A stretch of 64,000 nucleotides of DNA from Rhodopirellula sp. SM50 (GTDB taxonomy: Bacteria > Planctomycetota > Planctomycetia > Pirellulales > Pirellulaceae): positions 124,001 through 188,000 of the forward strand of contig NZ_NTFY01000062.1 in assembly GCF_002289565.1 (NCBI RefSeq). The letters are read 5' to 3'. This document shows positions 22,554-30,082 of the stretch, piece by piece. Every line of letters begins with the position of its first letter. Position 1 is the first letter of the stretch. The notes beneath the pieces are model-generated. The model was not told where the DNA came from. It saw only the letters and a program-made list of their open reading frames with translations, and did no database searches. Position numbers and translations under genes: made by a program.

Positions 22554-24698
22554 CTCGTCCTCGACAGGAAACACAAACTCGCTGACGGCTTCTCCGTCGA
22601 CCTTGTGATGGCGGAGCGTCAATCGCGGCTCTTTTTCTTCGCCCGTGTATTGCAATTCACCGGACAGAAATCCGCCCGCGACGCGTAGGAACCGGTGTTG
22701 CGGCCGTTCGTCGCCCGGTTTCCAACCCAATTCATGTTCCTCGCTCCCCGGTCCACAGCCGAACTCCCAGAGGTCGGCTTCGGAATCGAACGAAGCGTAT
22801 TGCCAATGTCGGTCGCCGCACAACACGATCACATTGTCGATCGTCGCCAGTTTGGCCCGAATCTCGTCGCCTTCATGGGCAAAGATCTCGTTGGCGTGAT
22901 TGTCTTTCTTGTTCGTCCGGTCGGGTCCGACGACCGGCGTGGGGCTACAGATCACTTTGAATTTCGCGGTCGACTCATCGAGCGTCTTGAACAACCAAGC
23001 CTTCTGTTGGTTGCCCAAGATCGTTTTCTCCGGTCCATCCGGCATCGAGTTGGGGCTGCGGTAGTCGCGTCCCTCCAAGAACCAGACTTCCAGATCACGC
23101 CCCCAGCGAACGTTGGTGTAGCGTGGGGTCAACGCAGGGAATTGTTCTTCGTTGAACAATTGGACGCCTTGCTCAAAACTGACCGATCCATAGGTTTGCC
23201 CGGCCCAACAATCGTTCTTCAACGTGTCGTGGTCGTCCTTCAAAAAGTAGCTGGTGGTGTGGCTGTAAAAGTCACGGTTGCTGGGCAACGCAAAGATCCG
23301 CCCCCACTTGAAACGCATCAGTTCGATCGTCATCGCCCAGGGATCGGGTTTGTCGTAGTATTCGATGTCACCGGCGTGCACGACGAAATCCGGCTGCATC
23401 TTGGTCATCGTCGGGTAGATCTTGTGCCCCTTCATCCCGTCGTCGCGGCGGATGAAGTCGTGACAAGTCGTGATGCAAAACTTCACGTCTTTTCGCGCGT
23501 TTACTTTCGGTGCGGTTCGGAAGGCGCCACGGACGACCGCCGTTGTTTCGTCGCGATCAAGCGACTGTGCTTCGATAATCGCAGCGTATTGCGTGTCAGG
23601 CTTGAGCCCTTCGAGTTTCCACTGGGCGGTAAAGTCACTTTCCGGTTTCGTTGTGATCCACTCGGTGGTTTTCAGCGCATAGCGTTGCTTGCCCGGAAAA
23701 TACATCAGCCGAACGCGGCCGGGTGCCCCAGGACATGCTCCCAGCATTTCGGACAATTCGGCACCCTCGGGCAATTGCACACGGAGCAATTTGTCGGCAT
23801 CGGTTTCGTCGGCAAGTTTCCTGGCGTTATTCCTGGAGACCGAAACAAACGCTTTGCCGTCGGCGACGAAATCGGGCCGTGCGGTGGTGCGAGTCCAAAC
23901 CACGATCGAATCTTGATCCGCCCAACTGTTGCGCATCGCGTTGCCGAGGAACGGCGCTGTCGCGAGCGGCGTTTCGAGATCCGCGGGAGCGGCGTCGATC
24001 GCGGTGAACTGAAACTTCCGATAGACCGCTTTTCCGCCGTGGTCGGTCAACATGATTCGATCGCCGGGCTTGGGGCTGCCGAAATCCTGCGAACCATAAA
24101 ACTTGCTCAGCGCGATCGTCTTGTCCCAACTCGGGCCGGTCGTCTTGGCAGCGGCAACGAGTTTACCATTCAAATAATGTTCCAATCGATGGCCGCTGGC
24201 GACAACACGGGATTGATTCCACTGGCCGGCCGGGTGCAGCACTTTCTCGTTCTCGGGCGCCACCAGATCGTAGATCGAAGCCGTGCTGCCTTTGGCCAGA
24301 CTGGTCGGTTTGTCGTCAATGATCTGATACTCAATTCCCAAATAATTGTTGCTGAACAGGTGCTTGCCGAATCGGCGAACCCGGTACTTCAATCCCGTGT
24401 TCGTTTTTTCATCGATCTTCCATTGCCACGACAATTCAAAATTCGGCGGCAGCGGTCCGCTGACGAGACTGCCGTTGCCGCCACGTGGTTGGACCAGACG
24501 AACCTCTCCGTCGGCGAATTCCCAGCTGTCGGTCACCGGCTTTCCGTCAAGCGTCTCCCAAAACTCCGCAGCGGCAAAATCGAGCGTTTCGCCGGATCGC
24601 TGATCGCCAGGTCTCGCATCTTCGGCGCGGGCTGTATGGAGACCAACCGACGACGTTAAAAGAAGGACCAGTAACGGACAACACTTGAATCGAATCAT
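22551..24698 (-). CDS. DUF1080 domain fused to PhoD-like phosphatase, secreted
   Basis: A 715-aa protein from ATG 24698, with signal peptide (CCPLLVLLLTSSVGLHTARA). Residues about 35-235 are a DUF1080 / 3-keto-disaccharide hydrolase lectin-like domain (FELSWQWKIDEKTNTGLKYRV, NYLGIEYQIIDD, GQWNQSRVVASGHRLEHYLNG). Residues about 245-700 resemble the PhoD alkaline phosphatase family: N-terminal Ig-like part (SWADQDSIVVWTRTT), then metal-site motifs DFVVHAGDIEYYDKPD, SYFLKDDHDT, VIVLCGDRHWQYA. PhoD enzymes hydrolyse phosphomonoesters or diesters with Fe/Ca. The added lectin-like domain may target the enzyme to phosphorylated or decorated polysaccharide. Divergent from the esterase-sialidase gene (191 bp apart). 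Confidence 0.85.
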   Translation of the reverse strand: MIRFKCCPLLVLLLTSSVGLHTARAEDARPGDQRSGETLDFAAAEFWETLDGKPVTDSWEFADGEVRLVQPRGGNGSLVSGPLPPNFELSWQWKIDEKTNTGLKYRVRRFGKHLFSNNYLGIEYQIIDDKPTSLAKGSTASIYDLVAPENEKVLHPAGQWNQSRVVASGHRLEHYLNGKLVAAAKTTGPSWDKTIALSKFYGSQDFGSPKPGDRIMLTDHGGKAVYRKFQFTAIDAAPADLETPLATAPFLGNAMRNSWADQDSIVVWTRTTARPDFVADGKAFVSVSRNNARKLADETDADKLLRVQLPEGAELSEMLGACPGAPGRVRLMYFPGKQRYALKTTEWITTKPESDFTAQWKLEGLKPDTQYAAIIEAQSLDRDETTAVVRGAFRTAPKVNARKDVKFCITTCHDFIRRDDGMKGHKIYPTMTKMQPDFVVHAGDIEYYDKPDPWAMTIELMRFKWGRIFALPSNRDFYSHTTSYFLKDDHDTLKNDCWAGQTYGSVSFEQGVQLFNEEQFPALTPRYTNVRWGRDLEVWFLEGRDYRSPNSMPDGPEKTILGNQQKAWLFKTLDESTAKFKVICSPTPVVGPDRTNKKDNHANEIFAHEGDEIRAKLATIDNVIVLCGDRHWQYASFDSEADLWEFGCGPGSEEHELGWKPGDERPQHRFLRVAGGFLSGELQYTGEEKEPRLTLRHHKVDGEAVSEFVFPVEDE

Positions 24699-24889
24699 GA
24701 GTGGATGCGTTCGTTGGGAAGGGGGATGGAAACGCGGCTTGTCAGGAGGGCTGGCGTGCCGAGCAAGATGCTCGATCACGGGACCGCACTCGAAGACACG
24801 AGGCTGCGGGTGGGGCTATACTCTAATCCATTCCTGCCTCCGGCGTGTTCCACGCCCCTTCCGAATTCCCTCCCGTTTTGGTGGCCTTC

Positions 24890-26890
24890 ATGTCCCACAG
24901 ATTTCCCGTTCTCCTGGTGCTGACCGCACTGATGGCGATCCCGAACGTCGGCCTGCACGCCCAGGATCAAGAAACCGAAACAAAGATGCGCGACGCCGGA
25001 GCGGCGGTCGAGGTTTACAAGACCACCGAGGACACCGAGGGAGCCCCGGTGTCGTTAAAGCTGTACGTGTTCTACCCCGCCGATCACAAGCCGACCGATC
25101 GGCGGTCGGCTATCGTGTTCTTCTTCGGCGGTGGATGGAAAAACGGCACACCGAACCAGTTCCTCGAGCATTGCAAGTACCTCGCCTCACGCGGCATGGT
25201 CGCGATGACCGCCGACTATCGCGTGCTGAATCGCCAAGGGACCAAGGCGCTCAAATGTGTCGCAGACGGCAAGTCGGCGGTCCGTTGGATCCGCGAGCAG
25301 GCCGATCGTTTGGGTGTCGATCCCGATCGCATCGTCGCCGGCGGAGGTTCGGCGGGCGGCCACGTCGCCGCCTGCACCGGCGTGATCGAGGGATTGGACG
25401 AATCCGGTGAAGACACTTCGGTCAGCAGTCGCCCCAATGCGATGGCCCTGTTTAATCCGGCGGTCGTGTTAGCGAAAGTCGATGACCGGCCGCCCCTGGA
25501 TCCGGAAAAACTAAAAGGACTCGCCGAACGAATGGGAACCGATCCCCGAGCCCTCTCGCCGGTCCACCACGTCGATTCAAACGCCCCGCCGACCATTCTG
25601 TTCCACGGGAAAGCGGACGCGACAGTGCCGTACTGGACGGCCGAATCCTTCTGCCAGGCGATGAAGAAGGCCGGCAATGCATGCGAGCTGATCGGATTTG
25701 ACGGCCAGGGGCACGGCTTTTTCAATCACGGACGAGGCGATAATTCCAGCTACCAAACGACGATTCGTGAGCTGGATCGATTCCTGGTGTCACACGGTTT
25801 CTTGGAACCACAACGTTCGTCCAAGTCACCACAGTTGACCACGATCGACCTGGGGCAGGACACCGCCCGCCAAGTGATTGTCGATCGCGAGCCCGGCCAA
25901 TACCTCGGACACCCGACCACGTGTTTGCTGGAAGACGGCAAGACGATGCTGTGCGTTTACCCCAAAGGTCACGGTCGCGGGGGCATTGTTTACAAACGTA
26001 GCGACGATGGCGGACGGACTTGGAGCGACCGCTTGCCGACCCCGGAGAACTGGTCGACGTCCAAGGAGGTCCCGACGCTGCACCGGGTGATCGGCCCCGA
26101 CGGGACCAAACGCATCATCATGTGGTCCGGGCTGTATCCCGCACGATTGGCGGTTTCGGAGAATGACGGGCTGGATTGGAGCCCGCTGAAACCCGTCGGC
26201 GATTGGGGCGGGATCGTCGTGATGGGATTTGTCGAAGCGCTCCAGACCGGTCCCGGCCATTACCTGGCAATGTTTCATGACGACGGACGGTTCTTCACCG
26301 CCGATGGAAAACGATCCAAGACCTTCACGCTCTATAAAACATTTTCCATCGATGGCGGCCTGACTTGGTCAGCCCCCCAATCCGTTTACCAATCCTCCGA
26401 CGTTCATCTTTGCGAACCCGGTTGCATCCGGTCTCCCGATGGCAAGCGGCTGGCGGTGTTGCTGCGTGAAAATGCCCGGCGGAAGAACTCCCACATCATC
26501 TTCTCCGATGACGAAGGCCAAACCTGGTCGTCGCCTCGGGAATTACCGCTCGCCCTGACCGGGGATCGCCACACCGGAAAGTACACCGCCGACGGCAGAC
26601 TGTTCATCAGTTATCGTTGCCAATCGCCGGTTCAATCCCGCAAAGACCGTCCGTTTGAAGGCGATTGGGTGGGCTGGGTCGGAACCTGGGACGATCTGGC
26701 GGGCGGACGCGACGGTCAGTACTTCGTGCGGCTGGGCGACAACACCAAAGGCGCCGACACCGCCTACCCCGGAGTCGAGGTGTTGCCCGATGACACCATC
26801 GTCACGACCACCTACGGTCACTGGATCAAGGGCGAACAGCCCTACATCATGAGCGTCCGGCTGAAGCTGAGCGAATTGGACGAAAGGTAG
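24890..26890 (+). CDS. Secreted alpha/beta-hydrolase esterase fused to a sialidase-type beta-propeller
   Basis: A 666-aa protein from ATG 24890 with signal peptide (FPVLLVLTALMAIPNVGLHA). Residues about 30-310 are an alpha/beta hydrolase of the acetyl-esterase/BD-FAE type: IVFFFGGGWKNGTPNQF (HGG-like), nucleophile Ser154 in GGGSAGGHVAA, HGKADATVPYW (Asp), GQGHGFFNH (His). Residues about 325-660 are a six-bladed sialidase-like domain with Asp boxes SDDGGRTWS (from 371), SIDGGLTWS (from about 486) and SDDEGQTWS (from 538). A joint role would be de-esterification plus glycan recognition or cleavage. The conserved Arg triad of true sialidases was not verified. The stop codon lies in the 20-bp palindrome. 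Confidence 0.85.
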   Translation: MSHRFPVLLVLTALMAIPNVGLHAQDQETETKMRDAGAAVEVYKTTEDTEGAPVSLKLYVFYPADHKPTDRRSAIVFFFGGGWKNGTPNQFLEHCKYLASRGMVAMTADYRVLNRQGTKALKCVADGKSAVRWIREQADRLGVDPDRIVAGGGSAGGHVAACTGVIEGLDESGEDTSVSSRPNAMALFNPAVVLAKVDDRPPLDPEKLKGLAERMGTDPRALSPVHHVDSNAPPTILFHGKADATVPYWTAESFCQAMKKAGNACELIGFDGQGHGFFNHGRGDNSSYQTTIRELDRFLVSHGFLEPQRSSKSPQLTTIDLGQDTARQVIVDREPGQYLGHPTTCLLEDGKTMLCVYPKGHGRGGIVYKRSDDGGRTWSDRLPTPENWSTSKEVPTLHRVIGPDGTKRIIMWSGLYPARLAVSENDGLDWSPLKPVGDWGGIVVMGFVEALQTGPGHYLAMFHDDGRFFTADGKRSKTFTLYKTFSIDGGLTWSAPQSVYQSSDVHLCEPGCIRSPDGKRLAVLLRENARRKNSHIIFSDDEGQTWSSPRELPLALTGDRHTGKYTADGRLFISYRCQSPVQSRKDRPFEGDWVGWVGTWDDLAGGRDGQYFVRLGDNTKGADTAYPGVEVLPDDTIVTTTYGHWIKGEQPYIMSVRLKLSELDER

Positions 26891-26907
26891 GGCATGCTGT
26901 GCATGCC
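26888..26907 (+). repeat. Palindromic 20-bp element that supplies a TAG stop (copy 3)
   Basis: TAGGGCATGCTGTGCATGCC on the plus strand; TAG at 26888-26890 is the stop codon of the esterase-sialidase gene. Confidence 0.95.
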
Positions 26908-26944
26908 ATGCGTCACCGTCGACGAACCATCAAAAAGAATACCC

Positions 26945-27010
26945 GCCGATAGCAGCGCGAACCCACGGATGTCAGGGCGCTAAAATCCATGGGTCCGCGC
27001 TGCCATCGGC
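26945..27010 (-). repeat. Hairpin with 26-bp arms
   Basis: The arms at 26945-26970 and 26985-27010 are inverted copies with three differences; on the minus-strand RNA all three are G.U pairs, so the stem is uninterrupted there. The loop is 14 bases. Pieces of the arm (cccacggat, agcagagcg) recur at about 15315-15350. It lies in the 431-bp gap 26891-27321 ahead of the kinase gene, where no gene was found. Confidence 0.8.
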
Positions 27011-27321
27011 GCATCATAGCCCCTGAATCCAATGGCGTCGCGGAGATTGCCGCTCGATCCCACACGCGGACGACGACACGCGCAAGGCCCGCGGCGTGTC
27101 GCGTAAACCGAAGCGTCAACGAATGAGTTTCGCATCGTTCTATTCATTTTTCATGTTTTTCCACGCAACATCCGTTTTCACGCCACGATCATTTCAACAG
27201 CGGGCATTCGCGAGGCGGCTCGAAGAATTCAGTTTTTCGAATGCAGGTTGACGATTCAGAATCCCTGTTCAGGCACCGTCAAAACCTCAATTCGCGATCA
27301 CATTGCCGATTGGAGCGCTAG

Positions 27322-29406
27322 ATGACGACGCAACTGGTTCAGCCTTTCCGCTCGGGAATCAAGTCAACCACGCCCCAATCACGTGTGCAATCGGACACGC
27401 AAAGCGGCTTCACTCCGAGCCTGCCCAAGATGATCTCACGATCACAGCGGCTCGCTGCGGCGTTTTCAAAGCTGGGACGTTGCATCGGCGACTTTGAATT
27501 GATCAGCTTGGCCGGTGAGGGATCATTCGGCAAAGTTTTTCTGGCACGGCAACGCTCGCTCGACCGCGACGTGGCACTCAAGATTACCGCAGACTTGGGC
27601 CACGAGGGACGCACGATGGCCCGTCTGGAGCATTCCCATATCGTCCCGGTCTTTTCCGAAGAGGTGGTTTCCGATAAGGGAATCCGATTGTTATGCATGC
27701 AGTATGTGCCTGGGGGAACCTTGCACGACGTGATTCAGGGCTTGAGTGCTCTGGATCGCGATCACCAGGACGGCAACGCGATCCTGGACATCATTGACCA
27801 TCTCAACTCGCATCCGGCCGTCATGGACCCGGCGAGTTTGAGAAGCCGCGAACAGCTCTCCCAATGCAACCGCGACGAAGCCACCTGCTGGATCGGTCAA
27901 CAGTTGGCCGAAGCGCTCGCGTACGCGCACAGCCGTGGCGTGCTGCACCGGGATATCAAACCCGGCAACATCATGGTCAATCAATACGGGAAACCGTTGT
28001 TGATGGATTTCAGTTTGTCTTTGCCGGCGGCGGACGTATCAGATCACGGTGACGCGGTTTTTGGCGGAACGATCGGCTACATGGCACCCGAACATTTTGA
28101 CGCCCTCAACCCCAATCACCCCAGCGGCCCGGATCAAGTCACCGAGCAAAGTGATCTCTATTCGCTCGGCGCGGTGCTGATGGATCTGGCGATCACGGGA
28201 CACGACGGCGGCCGGCTCGCAGTGGCCCGCAAAGCCGATGCGGCCGACGCCGAGCAGGAAACCGAACTCGCCGGATCGAACGTCTTTTTCGATCACCTGC
28301 CCTCCAGCCACGCCGAACCAAACGACCCCGCAACCCGACTTCGCAGAGCGGACGTCGCAGCCCCGCTGAGCCGCATCATCTGTCGTTGTCTGCAACCGTG
28401 CAAAGAGGATCGATACGCATCGGCCAAAGAACTCGCCGACGCACTGTCGGGCTGTTTCGAATTGCTGCGTGTCGAACGCTCGCTGCCGGCCAAGGGGACG
28501 CTGACCACCATCGCCCAACGGTACCCGCTCTGGTTCATCTTGCTGTTCACCTGCGTGCCGAACGTGACCGCAAGTTGCATCAATCTGCTCTACATCGGCT
28601 TTGTCGTGATCAAAGATCTCACCGCGGCGCAGCAGACGGCGTTTGTTCAAATGGTCGGCGGCTACAACGTCGCGGTGATCTCGCTGATGGGCGTGATGCT
28701 GCACCGGACGTTGTTCCGCGCCGCGAAGAGCTGGAAAACACTCCGCGGCGATCGATCGCTCAGTGCCAGCGAACTCCGCGATGCCAGACAACGGACGCTG
28801 AGTTTGCCGTTCTGGACGTTCGTGCTCGGCAGCGTCGGATGGCTGCCGTTTGCGATCACGATCCCCTTCGGCATGGAGCTGCTGGCCGGACCGGTCGACC
28901 GCGGCGTGATGTTGCACACCGCCATCGCATTTGTGGTGACGGGGCTCGTCGGGATTGTCACGAACTACTACGTCGTTGCGTTCGTCGTCTTGCGAGCCGT
29001 CTACACCTCGCTGTGGCGTGACGTTTTTCGTCTACGCGAAACGGCGTCGCAAGAAATCGCCGACGTTCCGGCCAAGAATCGTGTCTGCCAAATCATCGCC
29101 GGGCTGACCCCCTTGGGTGCCGCAACGCTATTGATTTTGGTCGGGCCGGAACACTTCACCGCCGACAGCTATGATCAATTTCGCCATACCCTGGTGGTGT
29201 TGATCGCGCTGGCGATGGCCGGGTTTTGGCTCAGCATGACGGCCACTGCGTTTCTGAACGAGGTGGTTGCGGTGATGACATTAAAAACACATGTCAAAAC
29301 AGAGCGTGCCACGGGAAAGCTTATGTCTTGCGTTGGCAGTATTTTAGCAACCGCAACGTGCGCAACTCCTGCCGAAGCTCTGCTTCGGTCGGGGAATCAA
29401 GAGTAG
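27322..29406 (+). CDS. Ser/Thr protein kinase with C-terminal membrane region
   Basis: A 694-aa protein; GGAG lies 6 bases before the ATG. The kinase domain spans about residues 55-380: glycine loop LAGEGSFGKVFLAR, VALK, catalytic HRDIKPGN (Asp211), the metal-binding motif DFS (Asp229-Phe-Ser instead of DFG), APE in GYMAPEHFD, and SDLYSLGAVLMDL. A C-terminal part (about 400-670) has about six hydrophobic segments (WFILLFTCVPNVTASCINLLY, FWTFVLGSVGWLPFAITI, LVVLIALAMAGFWLSMTATAF). It likely signals from the membrane by phosphorylating Ser/Thr. The 3' end overlaps the convergent ECF sigma gene by 86 bp, a pairing typical of planctomycete kinase-linked ECF groups. Confidence 0.9.
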   Translation: MTTQLVQPFRSGIKSTTPQSRVQSDTQSGFTPSLPKMISRSQRLAAAFSKLGRCIGDFELISLAGEGSFGKVFLARQRSLDRDVALKITADLGHEGRTMARLEHSHIVPVFSEEVVSDKGIRLLCMQYVPGGTLHDVIQGLSALDRDHQDGNAILDIIDHLNSHPAVMDPASLRSREQLSQCNRDEATCWIGQQLAEALAYAHSRGVLHRDIKPGNIMVNQYGKPLLMDFSLSLPAADVSDHGDAVFGGTIGYMAPEHFDALNPNHPSGPDQVTEQSDLYSLGAVLMDLAITGHDGGRLAVARKADAADAEQETELAGSNVFFDHLPSSHAEPNDPATRLRRADVAAPLSRIICRCLQPCKEDRYASAKELADALSGCFELLRVERSLPAKGTLTTIAQRYPLWFILLFTCVPNVTASCINLLYIGFVVIKDLTAAQQTAFVQMVGGYNVAVISLMGVMLHRTLFRAAKSWKTLRGDRSLSASELRDARQRTLSLPFWTFVLGSVGWLPFAITIPFGMELLAGPVDRGVMLHTAIAFVVTGLVGIVTNYYVVAFVVLRAVYTSLWRDVFRLRETASQEIADVPAKNRVCQIIAGLTPLGAATLLILVGPEHFTADSYDQFRHTLVVLIALAMAGFWLSMTATAFLNEVVAVMTLKTHVKTERATGKLMSCVGSILATATCATPAEALLRSGNQE

Positions 29407-30037
29407 CGGCGACCTCATCGACCAACAATTTGGCAAACTTGTCACGAGCCCGGTGCAGCATCACCCGGTAGCGATTCGCCGTAAACGGACTGTCGAGCAT
29501 TCCCTGGACGATCATCCCTTTTTCAGCCGCCGTCAGGTCTTCGTTTTCGACGTGCGCCCGCAGCACCGCCGCCAGCGTCGCACTGGATTGACCAAGTGCC
29601 GTCCAGGTTTTTTGCAGCAACTCGTCACGCCAGCAGTCGACGAACTCGCTCTCATCGTCGATCGCGGCGGAGACGTCTTTGCTGGCCAGCGAATCGGGCA
29701 ACGCCTGCGACAATTCTCCGTCGGGGCGTTTGCGGTAGTGGTCCCTGACCAAGTTGACCAGAACGGTTTTCAAATAGTCTCGAAAGCGGCCCTTGCTTGA
29801 GTCGGCGTGACGCAAATCGCCACGCAACATTCGCAGCGCCAGCTCCTGAAACAGCTCCTCGGCAATTTGTTCGTTGCCAGTGACGGCGAGCAAATAGCGC
29901 CACGCCGCCCCGCAGTAGCGGTCGACCAGGGCGTGGCGCGCCGACGTTGCTGACGTGTCGTCACCCGCGTGCGCCTTGCGGATCAAACTCCAACGGGTCG
30001 CGATGTCGCGGATTCGTGTCGGGTCGTCACGGTCCAT
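29321..30037 (-). CDS. RNA polymerase ECF-type sigma factor
   Basis: A 238-aa protein from ATG 30037. Region 2 is visible as HALVDRYCGAAWRYLLAVTGNEQIAEELFQELALRM (in two parts) with FRDYLKTVLVNLVRDHYRKR, a sigma-2 pattern. Region 4 is less conserved (LTAAEKGMIVQGMLDSPFTANRYRVMLHRARDKFAKLL), with the helix-turn-helix ending in RARDKFAKLLVDE. The C-terminal extension of about 30 residues is encoded in the overlap with the kinase gene. No anti-sigma gene is adjacent; in planctomycetes, ECF factors next to Ser/Thr kinases are thought to be controlled by phosphorylation. It is 45 bp downstream of the DUF1559 gene stop on the same strand side (gene order on the minus strand: DUF1559, then sigma). 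Confidence 0.88.
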   Translation of the reverse strand: MDRDDPTRIRDIATRWSLIRKAHAGDDTSATSARHALVDRYCGAAWRYLLAVTGNEQIAEELFQELALRMLRGDLRHADSSKGRFRDYLKTVLVNLVRDHYRKRPDGELSQALPDSLASKDVSAAIDDESEFVDCWRDELLQKTWTALGQSSATLAAVLRAHVENEDLTAAEKGMIVQGMLDSPFTANRYRVMLHRARDKFAKLLVDEVAATLDSPTEAELRQELRTLRLLKYCQRKT

Positions 30038-30082
30038 GGAATCCCACCAGGTTCGTCCATCGCAGCAGCGGGGGACAGCGCG

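Noticed and set aside
22695-24659. Long plus-strand open frame of about 654 codons
   Set aside because: Lies antisense to the DUF1080-PhoD gene, has no domain or start signal, and is an effect of high GC third positions.
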